Shown in pieces: positions 46,311 to 55,391 of a stretch of DNA of 64,000 nucleotides. Every line of letters starts with the position of its first letter. The stretch's first letter is position 1. The notes beneath the pieces were generated by a model. It saw only the letters and a list, made by a program, of their open reading frames with translations, was not told the origin of the DNA and did not search any database. The position numbers and the translations under genes were made by a program. The stretch covers positions 62,001 to 126,000 of the forward strand of contig NZ_FOHE01000002.1 in the NCBI RefSeq assembly GCF_900111445.1, in the 5' to 3' direction. Source of the stretch: Oceanobacillus limi (GTDB lineage: Bacteria > Bacillota > Bacilli > Bacillales > Amphibacillaceae).

Positions 46311-47554
46311 TGAAACAAATTAATGCAGAGATTATAGCAGTAGGTACAGAATTATTATTAGGGCAAATCGCCAATACGAATGCACAATGGATTTCCCAGG
46401 AACTTTCAACATATGGGGTGAATGTATTTTATCATGGTGTAGTAGGTGATAATCTTAAACGTGTTGCTGACACCTTCTCCCAAGCAAAGGATCGATCGGA
46501 TCTTGTAATCGTTACTGGGGGACTAGGTCCAACAGAAGATGACTTAACAAGAGAAGCGTTTCAGTTAGTGAGTAAATTAGATATAATGGAGCACCGCCCA
46601 TCTTTGAACAAGATAGAAGCATATTTCCAGAAACAAGGTATGGAGATGACTCCTAATAACCGAAAACAGTCACATGTGTTTACCAATGCTAATGTATTAG
46701 AGAATAAAGTAGGTATGGCACCCGGAATGATTGTTTCACAACAGAAGCAAAACTGGGTCTTTTTACCCGGTGTTCCAAAAGAAATGAAGCAGATGATGAA
46801 AGATGATGTAATACCTTTCATTCAAGAAATAACGGAAAATGAAAGTATCATCGAATCAATGGTAATGCGATTCATTGGTATTGGAGAAGCTAAGTTGGAA
46901 GATGAAATAATTGATATAATACAATCGCAAGTAAACCCTACCATCGCACCGCTAGCTCAAGCTGATGGGGTAGTGATTCGACTCACTGCAAAAGCGGATT
47001 CGATAAATACTGCATCGAATTTATTGCAGGATACCAAAAGAAAAATATTAGAACGAGTTGGTAGTCATTTTGTTGGTATTAATGAGGAAACAATCGACCG
47101 TAAAATAATCTCTTTATTGAAAGAAAAGGGAAAAACAATAGCTGCTGCCGAAAGCTTAACAGGTGGTAAGTTTACTGAAAATCTTATTTCAGTAAAGGGT
47201 GCATCCACGGTTTGCTCAGGCGGAATCGTTTGTTACAATACGAATGTTAAGACTGACGTATTAGGTGTTTCAGCAAAAACCATTGCAGAAGAAGGTACTG
47301 TAAGTGAAGCTTGTGCAATAGAAATGGCAAACAAAGTACGCAATCTATTAAATACGAATATTGGGATTAGTTTTACTGGAATTGCAGGACCAGAACCAAT
47401 TGAAAATAAGCCAGTTGGCTTAGTTTATATTGCACTATGCGATGAGAATACGCAATTTGTTGTCGAGAAATGTAATTTCCACGGTAGTAGAGAAGCCATA
47501 CGGAGAAAAGCAGTATTAAAAGGATTCGAATTATTATTAAACTATTTAAAATAA
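46310..47554 (+). CDS. cinA: CinA-like protein (competence/damage-inducible)
   Basis: Usual partner of recA in competent Bacilli. The N-terminal MoaB/MogA-like domain has NAEIIAVGTELLLGQIANTN and VIVTGGLGPTEDDLTRE; the C-terminal domain (about residues 255-410) is the nicotinamide-mononucleotide amidohydrolase (PncC) fold with AAAESLTGG and FTGIAGPE. Known activities of the two domains are ADP-ribose pyrophosphatase/NMN deamidation, so an NAD-salvage function is possible. 414 residues. Overlaps pgsA by 1 nt, hence coupled translation. Confidence 0.93.
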   Translation: MKQINAEIIAVGTELLLGQIANTNAQWISQELSTYGVNVFYHGVVGDNLKRVADTFSQAKDRSDLVIVTGGLGPTEDDLTREAFQLVSKLDIMEHRPSLNKIEAYFQKQGMEMTPNNRKQSHVFTNANVLENKVGMAPGMIVSQQKQNWVFLPGVPKEMKQMMKDDVIPFIQEITENESIIESMVMRFIGIGEAKLEDEIIDIIQSQVNPTIAPLAQADGVVIRLTAKADSINTASNLLQDTKRKILERVGSHFVGINEETIDRKIISLLKEKGKTIAAAESLTGGKFTENLISVKGASTVCSGGIVCYNTNVKTDVLGVSAKTIAEEGTVSEACAIEMANKVRNLLNTNIGISFTGIAGPEPIENKPVGLVYIALCDENTQFVVEKCNFHGSREAIRRKAVLKGFELLLNYLK

Positions 47555-47649
47555 TAAAGAACTGCCTATTTTTATGGTAAAATTAGATTTCTGCATTGTT
47601 TGTACGTAGTAAAATTGAAGATTGTAGATAAAATGGCTATAAAAAAATA

Positions 47650-47663
47650 AGAACATTCATTCG
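47650..47663 (+). promoter_or_regulatory. Candidate LexA (SOS) box for recA
   Basis: AGAACATTCATTCG differs at two positions from the Bacillus consensus CGAAC-N4-GTTCG. It is 8 bp upstream of the recA -35 box, a normal place for a Gram-positive LexA site. Confidence 0.5.
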
Positions 47664-47671
47664 TTTTTCGC

Positions 47672-47700
47672 TTGGCAAAACGGATAAAACAATGTATGAT
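47672..47700 (+). promoter_or_regulatory. sigma-A promoter for recA
   Basis: TTGGCA (47672-47677), 17 bp, TATGAT (47695-47700). Confidence 0.72.
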
Positions 47701-47730
47701 AGAGGTAGTTATTTCGAGGAGGTAGTTTCG

Positions 47731-48771
47731 TTGAGTGATAGAAAACAAGCTTTAGATATGGCGTTAAGACAAATAGAAAAGCAATTTGGTAAAGGTTCTG
47801 TTATGAAGCTAGGTGAGCAAGCTGAACAAAAAATAGCAACAGTACCAAGTGGATCACTAGCTCTAGATGTTGCGCTAGGTATCGGTGGATATCCGAAGGG
47901 ACGCGTAGTTGAAATATATGGACCAGAATCATCTGGTAAAACAACTGTTGCACTACATGCTATTGCAGAGGCGCAAAGAAAGGGTGGGCAAGCGGCGTTT
48001 ATTGATGCGGAGCATGCGCTTGATCCAACCTATGCTAGAGCGTTAGGGGTAAATATTGAAGAACTTCTTTTATCTCAGCCTGATACCGGAGAACAAGCGC
48101 TAGAAATTGCCGAAGCTCTTGTACGCAGTGGTGCAGTTGATATTATTGTTGTTGACTCTGTTGCTGCATTGGTACCAAAAGCGGAAATTGAAGGTGAAAT
48201 GGGTGATGCCCATGTTGGTTTACAAGCACGTCTAATGTCACAAGCATTAAGAAAGCTATCAGGTGCCATTAATAAATCAAAAACAACTGCAATTTTCATC
48301 AACCAAATTCGTGAAAAAGTAGGGGTTATGTTTGGTAATCCTGAAACAACTCCTGGTGGACGTGCACTGAAATTCTATTCTTCAGTTCGTTTAGAAGTTC
48401 GTCGAGCGGAAACATTGAAACAAGGTAACGACATGGTAGGAAATCGAGCTAAAATAAAAGTTGTTAAAAATAAAGTAGCTCCACCGTTTAAACAAGCAGA
48501 AGTTGATATAATGTATGGAGAAGGTATTTCAAAAGAAGGTGAAATTTTGGATATTGGATCTGATTTAGATATTGTACAAAAGAGCGGTGCATGGTATTCC
48601 TATGAAGGTGAACGGCTAGGCCAAGGTAGAGAAAATGCAAAACAATTTTTGAAAGAAAATACTGATATTATGGAACAAATTCACAATGCAGTTCGTGCTC
48701 ATTATAATTTAGATGATGAACCAGCTGCTGAAATACAAGAAGACCCTGAACAAGAAACATTAGATGTTTAG
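47731..48771 (+). CDS. recA: Recombinase RecA
   Basis: ATP-dependent strand-exchange protein and co-protease for LexA. Walker [10 protein letters not shown] at residues 64-72; [18 protein letters not shown] is the Walker B and L1 loop region; [20 protein letters not shown] is loop L2. C-terminal acidic tail. The start is TTG at 47731 ([14 protein letters not shown]), 9 nt after GAGGAGG; the longer frame from 47692 begins upstream of the ribosome site and includes the -10 region, so it is not used. 346 residues, as in B. subtilis. Confidence 0.97.
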   Translation: MSDRKQALDMALRQIEKQFGKGSVMKLGEQAEQKIATVPSGSLALDVALGIGGYPKGRVVEIYGPESSGKTTVALHAIAEAQRKGGQAAFIDAEHALDPTYARALGVNIEELLLSQPDTGEQALEIAEALVRSGAVDIIVVDSVAALVPKAEIEGEMGDAHVGLQARLMSQALRKLSGAINKSKTTAIFINQIREKVGVMFGNPETTPGGRALKFYSSVRLEVRRAETLKQGNDMVGNRAKIKVVKNKVAPPFKQAEVDIMYGEGISKEGEILDIGSDLDIVQKSGAWYSYEGERLGQGRENAKQFLKENTDIMEQIHNAVRAHYNLDDEPAAEIQEDPEQETLDV

Positions 48772-48784
48772 AAGGTAACGCCCG

Positions 48785-48822
48785 ATATCCTTTACGTAAA
48801 GTAGGGGATATTTTCTTTTTCA
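48785..48822 (+). terminator. Terminator after recA
   Basis: ATATCC (48785-48790) pairs with GGATAT (48806-48811), with TTTAC/GTAAA inside the loop, then TTTCTTTTTC. Confidence 0.65.
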
Positions 48823-48993
48823 CAATAATTTATACCTAATATATGACGATTCCTTGACAACCATTAACAAGACAATTAAAATTAAAATGTATAATTTTAT
48901 ATTTTTATTATACGAATTTAATTTTATTCATTGAATATGGTACATGCCGACAATAATGAATTGAACAATTTTATAGCAAGAGGAGGTGAAACC

Positions 48994-50562
48994 GTGGACA
49001 AAGCCTTAATCATCTCCATTTTGCTTGCCTTAATTTTCCTAGTCGTCGGTATTGTTGTTGGTTATCTGATTCGTAAATCTATTGCGGAAGCTAAGATTTC
49101 AAGTGCAGAAACCTTAGCAAAACAAATAGTTGATGAAGCACATCGAAATGCAGATGCCGCCAAGAAAGAGGCACTTCTTGAGGCGAAGGATGAAAATCAT
49201 AAACTTCGCCAGCAGACAGAGCATGAATTACGTGAACGTCGTGCTGAAGCACAAAAACAAGAAAATCGCCTGATGCAAAAAGAAGAGAATCTGGACAGAA
49301 AAAGTGAAACGCTAGATAAGCGTGAGCTCTTGTTAGAGAAGAAAGAACACTCACTAGCAGAAAAACAACAACAAATTGAAGAAATGGAAAGCAAAGTGGA
49401 ATCTATGAAACAAGAGCAGCAAGTCGAGCTTGAGCGCATTTCAGGATATACTACTGATCAGGCTAGAAATATTATTTTAGAACGGATCGAAAAAGAAGTC
49501 GCACATGAATCAGCATTAATGATCAAAGAGGCTGAAAATAGTGCAAAAGAGGAAGCAGACAAAAAAGCGAAGAATATCCTTTCATTAGCTTTACAGCGTT
49601 GTGCTGCGGACCACGTTGCTGAAACAACGGTTTCAGTAGTAAACCTACCAAATGATGAGATGAAAGGTCGAATCATTGGGCGAGAAGGTCGAAATATTCG
49701 AACCTTAGAAACCTTAACAGGAATCGATTTAATCATTGATGACACACCAGAAGCTGTAATCCTATCTGGATTTGATCCAATACGTAGAGAAACAGCTCGT
49801 ATGGCATTAGAAAAACTTGTGCAAGACGGCAGAATCCATCCTGCGAGAATTGAAGAAATGGTGGATAAAGCTCGACGCGAAGTAGATGAATATATACGAG
49901 AAGTTGGTGAAGAAACAACATTTGAGGTTGGTGTACATGGTCTACATCCTGATTTAATTAAAATACTCGGTCGTCTAAAATATCGTACAAGCTATGGTCA
50001 GAATGTATTAAAGCACTCAACTGAGGTAGCATATCTAGCTGGACTATTAGCTGCTGAGTTAGGTGAAGATGAAACACTCGCAAGAAGAGCCGGACTACTT
50101 CATGATATTGGGAAAGCTATTGACCATGAAGTAGAGGGCAGCCACGTTGAAATTGGTAAAGAGCTAGCAATGAAATACAAGGAGCATGAGGTCGTCATTA
50201 ATTCGATTGCTTCACACCATGGGGACGAAGAGGCTACTTCCATCATTTCTGTTCTCGTTGCTGCTGCTGATGCACTTTCCGCAGCTCGACCTGGAGCAAG
50301 AAGTGAGACATTGGAAAACTACATTAAACGTTTAGAGAAACTTGAAGAAATTTCTGAGTCGTTTACAGGTGTAGAGAAGTCATTTGCAATCCAAGCTGGT
50401 AGAGAAATTCGAATTATGGTGAAACCGGATGAAATAGATGACATTGAATCCGTTCGTATTGCACGTGATATTCGAAAACGAATAGAAGGTGAGCTCGATT
50501 ACCCGGGTCATATTAAAGTGACCGTTATACGTGAAACGAGAGCAGTAGAATATGCGAAATAA
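48994..50562 (+). CDS. rny: Ribonuclease Y
   Basis: Membrane-bound endoribonuclease that starts most mRNA decay; partner of PNPase and of the RicA (YmcA) complex. One N-terminal membrane segment (about residues 5-27), a long coiled coil (about 30-190), KH domain ([19 protein letters not shown]) and an HD domain with [12 protein letters not shown] near residue 370 and SHHGDEEA. I choose GTG 48994 ([11 protein letters not shown]), which is 6 nt after AGGAGGTG; a longer frame from ATG 48931 lacks a ribosome site and would add 21 residues before the membrane segment. 522 residues, close to the family's 520. Confidence 0.95.
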   Translation: MDKALIISILLALIFLVVGIVVGYLIRKSIAEAKISSAETLAKQIVDEAHRNADAAKKEALLEAKDENHKLRQQTEHELRERRAEAQKQENRLMQKEENLDRKSETLDKRELLLEKKEHSLAEKQQQIEEMESKVESMKQEQQVELERISGYTTDQARNIILERIEKEVAHESALMIKEAENSAKEEADKKAKNILSLALQRCAADHVAETTVSVVNLPNDEMKGRIIGREGRNIRTLETLTGIDLIIDDTPEAVILSGFDPIRRETARMALEKLVQDGRIHPARIEEMVDKARREVDEYIREVGEETTFEVGVHGLHPDLIKILGRLKYRTSYGQNVLKHSTEVAYLAGLLAAELGEDETLARRAGLLHDIGKAIDHEVEGSHVEIGKELAMKYKEHEVVINSIASHHGDEEATSIISVLVAAADALSAARPGARSETLENYIKRLEKLEEISESFTGVEKSFAIQAGREIRIMVKPDEIDDIESVRIARDIRKRIEGELDYPGHIKVTVIRETRAVEYAK

Positions 50563-50600
50563 ACTGGGTTTAGCCTTATTAATAAGTACGAACCCTTTGG

Positions 50601-50634
50601 AAAAAAGCGGCGCTTGTAAGCCCGCTTTTTTTCT
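50601..50634 (+). terminator. Intrinsic terminator after rny
   Basis: AAAAAGCGG (50602-50610) pairs with CCGCTTTTT (50622-50630), with GCTT/AAGC extending the stem, then TT. Confidence 0.87.
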
Positions 50635-50649
50635 TTGCATCTTTACTTT

Positions 50650-50815
50650 TTGACAATATATATTAACTATGGAAAACTATACATAAAATAAACCTTCAAT
50701 TATAGGCAGGACACTCCCTGCCTCATAAGTTGTAACTAGGGAAAATCATGTAGTTGACTTCTCCCTCCAACGCTTCTAGACTTTCCTATGGCGGGAGATT
50801 TTACTACTCATTATT
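50650..50815 (+). promoter_or_regulatory. ymdB upstream region with two stems
   Basis: A perfect TTGACA (50652-50657) lacks a well-placed -10. Downstream, AGGCAGG (50704-50710) pairs with CCTGCCT (50717-50723), and TCTCCC (about 50760) with GGGAGA (about 50793). This suggests a structured leader for ymdB; no known riboswitch pattern is recognised. Confidence 0.35.
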
Positions 50816-50848
50816 ACACGATTAAACTATTAGATAGGATGAAATACA

Positions 50849-51646
50849 ATGAAAATATTGTTTATAGGTGATGTCGTTGGCTCACCGGGTAGAGATATGA
50901 TTCAAGAATATTTACCAAAACTAAAAGATAAATACCGTCCAAATATGATCATTATAAATGGAGAAAACGCCGCTTCTGGTAAAGGTATCACCGAGAAAAT
51001 ATATAAGCAATTCCTTGAATGGGGTGCACATGTTATCACAATGGGCAATCACACCTGGGACAAAAAAGAAATTTTTGAGTTCATTGATGATGCTAAAAAT
51101 ATGATACGACCTGCGAATTTTCCTGAAGGAAATCCGGGGAAGGGAATCACCTTTATGAATATAAATGGCACAAAAGTTGCTGTAATTAATTTACAGGGTA
51201 GAACCTTTCTCCCTGCAATAGATGATCCTTTTCAAAAAGTTGATGAGTTAATAGCAGAAGCTAAAAAAAGAACGAACATTATCTTTCTCGATTTTCATGC
51301 GGAAGCTACAAGTGAGAAACAAGCTATGGGGTGGTATGTAGATGGTCGTGTAAGCTGTATCGTTGGAACACATACACACACACAAACAGCTGATGAACGA
51401 ATATTACCAGGCGGAACAGGATACATAACAGATGTTGGGATGACTGGACCATATGATGGGGTATTAGGTGTAGAACGAGAGCTAGTTTTAAAACGATTCA
51501 AAACGAACTTACCTGTACGTTTTGATATTGATAAAAAGGGAAGGACGCAATTAAATGGTTTAGTAGTAACAATTGATAAAAATATTGGGCATGCCAAAAA
51601 GGTAGAGCGCATATTAATTAATGATGACCACACTTTCTTCGAATAA
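50849..51646 (+). CDS. ymdB: YmdB metallophosphoesterase
   Basis: Calcineurin-fold phosphodiesterase; in B. subtilis it hydrolyses cyclic nucleotides and is needed for biofilm gene expression. Metal-binding blocks in order: LFIGDVVGSPGRD (start), IINGENAASGKG, TMGNHTWDKKE, DFHAEATSEK and GTHTHTQTADERIL. 265 residues, same as B. subtilis. The ATG follows AGGATGAAATACA. It stands apart from rny by a terminator, but the rny-ymdB order is conserved, and both act in RNA or signalling turnover. Confidence 0.93.
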   Translation: MKILFIGDVVGSPGRDMIQEYLPKLKDKYRPNMIIINGENAASGKGITEKIYKQFLEWGAHVITMGNHTWDKKEIFEFIDDAKNMIRPANFPEGNPGKGITFMNINGTKVAVINLQGRTFLPAIDDPFQKVDELIAEAKKRTNIIFLDFHAEATSEKQAMGWYVDGRVSCIVGTHTHTQTADERILPGGTGYITDVGMTGPYDGVLGVERELVLKRFKTNLPVRFDIDKKGRTQLNGLVVTIDKNIGHAKKVERILINDDHTFFE

Positions 51647-51892
51647 GAATAATTATATTTCTTTTCCAGGAGTAGTTAAGTGGAACTTTATGAATAGGTA
51701 ATTTATCTATAAGTAGTTTTTGGCCATCATCGTTCTTACAATTGCATGCATTTTTTTGAGTAAGGTCAGGTTAATTATCCTTAAATGGGTATTTGAATTT
51801 TTTGAATTCTTCATGCATAATGGTAATAAGCTAACATCTCCAAGAATATAGTAGCAGTAGAACTATAATAGCAAATGAAGGAGGTACTAGTA

Positions 51893-52153
51893 ATGGAAAT
51901 ATTAAAAGTTTCAGCTAAATCAAATCCAAATTCAGTAGCAGGTGCACTTGCAAATGTATTACGAGAACGTGGATCAGCGGAAATTCAAGCTATTGGCGCG
52001 GGTGCTTTAAACCAAGCCGTCAAAGCAGTAGCCATAGCGAGAGGATTTGTAGCCCCAAGTGGTGTTGATTTGATTTGTATTCCAGCATTTACCGATATCT
52101 TAATCGATAATGAGGAACGTACAGCAATTAAATTAATTGTAGAACCAAGATAA
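51893..52153 (+). CDS. spoVS: Stage V sporulation protein S
   Basis: Small conserved Alba-like protein of 86 residues, needed for coat assembly and spore-core dehydration, and produced under sigma-H in B. subtilis. The sequence MEILKVSAKSNPNSVAGALA and AIGAGALNQAVKAVAIARGF is almost invariant in the family. I use ATG 51893, which follows AAGGAGGTACTAGTA; the longer frame from 51875 contains the ribosome site. In the 246 nt before it I did not find a sigma-H pair with correct spacing (AGGA at 51668 and GAAT at 51692 are too far apart). Confidence 0.96.
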   Translation: MEILKVSAKSNPNSVAGALANVLRERGSAEIQAIGAGALNQAVKAVAIARGFVAPSGVDLICIPAFTDILIDNEERTAIKLIVEPR

Positions 52154-52175
52154 TTGAAATGATGATTGTCCATTC

Positions 52176-52208
52176 CGTGCTGCGTTTTTACGTAGCACGA
52201 TTTTTTAT
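52176..52208 (+). terminator. Intrinsic terminator after spoVS
   Basis: CGTGCT (52176-52181) pairs with AGCACG (52194-52199), with CGT/ACG inside, then ATTTTTTATT. Confidence 0.82.
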
Positions 52209-52303
52209 TGTTATTTTTTCCGTGGAGAACTAAGAGATATCTGTTTGAGGATTCCGATCAGCAATGTGTCTTACTCACTTTGAAACTTGTAACTATTTGA
52301 ATA

Positions 52304-52355
52304 AAGTTAATCGTGAATCAGCGGGGGATTACGGCCCATTATGCAGGATTAACTT
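52304..52355 (+). repeat. Stem-bounded element between spoVS and miaB
   Basis: AAGTTAATC (52304-52312) pairs perfectly with GATTAACTT (52347-52355), enclosing a GC-richer core (AATCAGCGGGGGATTACGG and CCCATTATGCAG). The 364-nt gap has no open frame of note. Bacillaceae genomes contain dispersed AATCAGCGGGGG-type elements as far as I recall; not checked. Confidence 0.45.
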
Positions 52356-52430
52356 AAATCAATATATGACAATTTTAGTAATCTTAACTTAAAGTTTTAT
52401 AGAGGTTTTATTTGCAGTTTCGATCTTCTG

Positions 52431-52459
52431 TTGTTAAATTTAAGTGTAGGCTTTATACT
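52431..52459 (+). promoter_or_regulatory. sigma-A promoter for miaB-ymcA
   Basis: TTGTTA (52431-52436), 17 bp, TATACT (52454-52459), 58 nt before miaB. Confidence 0.65.
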
Positions 52460-52517
52460 GAAATAATGAACAACTATGCATAAAAATAAGTGTTTTATAG
52501 AAGAAAGGAGATTCCTT

Positions 52518-54098
52518 ATGAATGAGCAACAGCGAAAAGAACAAGCTCAAATCCAGCAAAGCACCAATCCAACGGACGTAAAATCCGGCAAGGATAATGT
52601 GGATCGTATTAAGAGCACTTCTAGTGATGAAATGATTGCGAAGTATTTTCAAACGAGCTATCAACCGCCCGATATAAAGAAGGCAAGAAAACGTCGTAAA
52701 GAAGATGTACAGTTCCATTATGACTTTTCCATCCCTGAAGATATGGCGAATATTGGAAAAGGGAAAAAATTCCTTATCCGTACATACGGCTGCCAAATGA
52801 ATGAGCATGACACAGAAGTAATGGCAGGTATTTTAACAGAGATGGGATATGAATCAACATCCGATACAAATGAAGCAGACATTATTTTACTAAACACCTG
52901 TGCTATTCGAGAAAATGCAGAAAATAAGGTGTTTGGTGAAATTGGACATTTAAAACCGCTAAAGCTGGAAAAGCCAGATTTAATTCTTGGGGTTTGTGGC
53001 TGCATGTCACAGGAAGAGTCCGTAGTAAATCGAATCATGAAAAAGCACCAACATGTTGATCTTATTTTTGGTACACATAATATCCACCGCTTGCCACACC
53101 TAGTAAAAGATGCAATGTTTAACAAAGCCCAAGTGGTAGAGGTTTGGTCAAAAGAAGGGGATATAATTGAAAATCTTCCTAAAGTACGTAACGGTAAAAT
53201 TAAAGCATGGGTAAATATTATGTATGGATGTGACAAGTTCTGTACTTATTGCATCGTTCCAATGACACGAGGGAAAGAGCGTAGTCGCCGTCCAGAGGAT
53301 ATCATCCAAGAAGTGCGTCACTTAGCAGCTCAGGGATATCAAGAAATAACACTACTTGGGCAAAATGTTAATGCATATGGAAAAGATTTTGAAGATATGG
53401 ATTATCGTTTTGGTGATCTTATGGATGACATGCATAAAATCGATATACCGAGAGTGCGCTTTACGACATCCCATCCGAGAGATTTTGATGATCATCTCAT
53501 TGAAGTCTTAGCAAAAGGCGGCAATCTATTGGATCATATCCATTTACCGGTACAATCTGGAAGTAGTGAAGTATTAAAACGGATGAATCGTAAATATACT
53601 CGTGAAGAATATTTAGAACTCGTACGAAAAATCAAAGCAGCTATCCCTAATGTCACATTAACCACGGATATTATTGTTGGTTTCCCAAATGAGACAGAAG
53701 AGCAATTTGAAGAAACAATGACTCTTGTAGAAGAAGTTGGTTTTGAGGCAGCATATACGTTTATTTACTCCCCACGTGACGGTACACCTGCTGCACGGAA
53801 AAAGGATGACGTTCCTGAAGACGTGAAAAAACAACGCTTATACAGATTGAATGAGCTCGTTAATAAACAGTCTGCTAACTCCATGAAATCTTATGAGGAC
53901 AAGGTTGTTAAGGTACTAGTTGAAGGTGAGAGTAAAAAAGACCCAGATGTTCTTGCTGGATACACAGAAAAGAACAAGCTTGTCAATTTCAAAGGGCCTA
54001 AATCTGCCATTGGAAATATTGTTGAAGTACGTGTAACGGAAGCAAAAACATGGTCATTAAATGGTGAAATGGTAGAAAAAACAGTTGAGGTGAACTAA
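52518..54098 (+). CDS. miaB: tRNA-2-methylthio-N6-dimethylallyladenosine synthase
   Basis: Radical-SAM methylthiotransferase that adds the methylthio group to i6A37 in tRNA, after MiaA (also in this window) makes i6A37. After a variable N-terminal extension (about residues 1-75), UPF0004 domain with [16 protein letters not shown] and [10 protein letters not shown] (cluster cysteines); radical SAM motif CDKFCTYC (CxxxCxxC); then TRAM domain at the C-terminus. 526 residues. ATG 52518 follows AAGGAGATTCCTT; the ORF extends to 52476 but that part lacks a ribosome site. ymcA begins immediately after the stop, and the two genes are functionally linked in B. subtilis because RicA affects MiaB. Confidence 0.95.
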   Translation: MNEQQRKEQAQIQQSTNPTDVKSGKDNVDRIKSTSSDEMIAKYFQTSYQPPDIKKARKRRKEDVQFHYDFSIPEDMANIGKGKKFLIRTYGCQMNEHDTEVMAGILTEMGYESTSDTNEADIILLNTCAIRENAENKVFGEIGHLKPLKLEKPDLILGVCGCMSQEESVVNRIMKKHQHVDLIFGTHNIHRLPHLVKDAMFNKAQVVEVWSKEGDIIENLPKVRNGKIKAWVNIMYGCDKFCTYCIVPMTRGKERSRRPEDIIQEVRHLAAQGYQEITLLGQNVNAYGKDFEDMDYRFGDLMDDMHKIDIPRVRFTTSHPRDFDDHLIEVLAKGGNLLDHIHLPVQSGSSEVLKRMNRKYTREEYLELVRKIKAAIPNVTLTTDIIVGFPNETEEQFEETMTLVEEVGFEAAYTFIYSPRDGTPAARKKDDVPEDVKKQRLYRLNELVNKQSANSMKSYEDKVVKVLVEGESKKDPDVLAGYTEKNKLVNFKGPKSAIGNIVEVRVTEAKTWSLNGEMVEKTVEVN

Positions 54099-54527
54099 AT
54101 GCAAGAATACACACGTAAACAAGTATTGGATGAAGCGAAAAAGCTAGCAGATATGCTTGCAAACACGGAAGAAATTGATCGTTTTAAACAAGTAGAAGCA
54201 AAACTCAATGAGAATCAAAAAGTTCAAAAGCTTATTACTAAAATAAAAGCGTTGCAGAAACAAGCTGTTAATTTTCAGGCTTATGAAAAAAGGGAAGCTT
54301 TGAAGCGAATAGAAGATGAAATTGATCGTTTACAGGCTGAGATCGATGAAATACCAGTAGTTCAGGAATTTAAAGAGTCTCAAATTGTTGTCAATGATGT
54401 ACTTCAACTTATCTCTGGAACTATCTCTAGAGAAGTAACAAATAAAGTTATTGAATCTACAGGTGGAGATGTACTTGCAGGGGAAACGGGTTCTAAAAAG
54501 AAAAATAGTGCCTCCTGTGGACATTAA
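54099..54527 (+). CDS. ricA: YmcA (RicA), RNase Y-associated factor
   Basis: Member of the YlbF/YmcA family (RicA), part of the YmcA-YlbF-YaaT complex that carries Fe-S clusters and guides RNase Y processing and developmental decisions (competence, biofilm, sporulation). The 142-residue helical protein starts MQEYTRKQVLDEAKKLADML and ends in SASCGH, a C-terminal cysteine/histidine tail plausibly involved in cluster binding. The ATG directly follows the miaB stop and shares its GAGGTG. A terminator follows. Confidence 0.93.
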   Translation: MQEYTRKQVLDEAKKLADMLANTEEIDRFKQVEAKLNENQKVQKLITKIKALQKQAVNFQAYEKREALKRIEDEIDRLQAEIDEIPVVQEFKESQIVVNDVLQLISGTISREVTNKVIESTGGDVLAGETGSKKKNSASCGH

Positions 54528-54528
54528 T

Positions 54529-54563
54529 AAAAACAAGCAAGAATTTTTCTTGCTTGTTTTTTT
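54529..54563 (+). terminator. Intrinsic terminator after ymcA
   Basis: AAAAACAAGCAAGA (54529-54542) pairs perfectly with TCTTGCTTGTTTTT (54548-54561), then TT. Confidence 0.92.
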
Positions 54564-54635
54564 ATATATTGCCTTTACATTAAGGTTATAGTTGATTTCG
54601 TTACATTCTTCTTTTTGATTCATCGAATAATATGC

Positions 54636-54662
54636 ACTTTAGGTATTTGTCTTGCATAAAAT
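54636..54662 (+). promoter_or_regulatory. Mother-cell sporulation -10 box before cotE
   Basis: CATAAAAT (54655-54662) fits the sigma-E -10 pattern CATAnnnT; an AC at 54636-54637, 17 bp upstream, would suit sigma-K. B. subtilis cotE uses both sigma-E and sigma-K. Which one applies here cannot be told. Confidence 0.45.
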
Positions 54663-54692
54663 GACTATGAAAAAAGAGGAGGTAACGTAATT

Positions 54693-55268
54693 ATGAGTTT
54701 TCTAGATAAAGACTATAGAGAGATTATTACAAAAGCTGTTATTGGCAAAGGAAAGAAATTCACGCAAGCGACTCATTCCATTTCGCCATCTCATAGACCT
54801 ACAAGTATTCTAGGATGCTGGGTAATTAACCACTTGTATAATGCAAAGAAAAAATCAGATGATACCGTAGAAGTTAATGGTAGCTACGACATTAATGTAT
54901 GGTATTCTTATAATGATAATACCAAGACAGAAGTTGTCACAGAAAGAGTGACCTACAGTGATCTAGTACCACTTGGAATTAAAGATGATAATTGCATCAA
55001 TGATGAATTTGATGTTATTTGCAAAGTACTTCAACAACCAAATTGTTTAGAATGCAAAATCTCTAACCAAGGCCACAAAATTCTAGTAGAGATTGAACGT
55101 GAATTTCTAGTGGAAGTCCTAGGTGAAACGAAAGTCTATGCAAAAGTTGATCCAAAAGGAACAAAATATGATGATACTGATGAAGATTGGGATTTTGCTG
55201 TGACAGATGATGAATTAAATGAAATCGATCCAGACTTTCTTGAAAGTAGCAGTAGAAGCAAGGACTAA
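54693..55268 (+). CDS. cotE: Outer spore coat morphogenetic protein CotE
   Basis: Organises the outer coat of the spore. The 191-residue protein has the conserved core [37 protein letters not shown] and [19 protein letters not shown], with a C-terminal strongly acidic tail ([10 protein letters not shown], then [10 protein letters not shown]), as in B. subtilis CotE. ATG follows AAAAGAGGAGGTAACGTAATT. It stands alone between two terminators, with a sporulation-type promoter, in the usual ymcA-cotE-mutS order. Confidence 0.95.
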   Translation: MSFLDKDYREIITKAVIGKGKKFTQATHSISPSHRPTSILGCWVINHLYNAKKKSDDTVEVNGSYDINVWYSYNDNTKTEVVTERVTYSDLVPLGIKDDNCINDEFDVICKVLQQPNCLECKISNQGHKILVEIEREFLVEVLGETKVYAKVDPKGTKYDDTDEDWDFAVTDDELNEIDPDFLESSSRSKD

Positions 55269-55271
55269 AAG

Positions 55272-55304
55272 ACTTACGGGGGATACTCCTCGTAAGTTTT
55301 TTTG
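55272..55304 (+). terminator. Intrinsic terminator after cotE
   Basis: ACTTACG (55272-55278) pairs with CGTAAGT (55291-55297), G/C pairs extend inside, then TTTTTTTG. Confidence 0.85.
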
Positions 55305-55346
55305 TATACTTTCAGGATTAACCCATCGCCTAAAATCTACATTTTA

Positions 55347-55355
55347 TGCTATAAT
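55347..55355 (+). promoter_or_regulatory. Extended -10 promoter for mutSL
   Basis: TGCTATAAT with perfect TATAAT (55350-55355) 37 nt before mutS. No good -35. Confidence 0.55.
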
Positions 55356-55391
55356 TACAACAGAATATGTAGGTTTTTGGAGGATTATATA

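Noticed and set aside
51668-51697. sigma-H promoter for spoVS (AGGA/GAAT)
   Set aside because: The spacing is about 14 bp between boxes rather than 11-12, and several flanking positions fail the consensus.
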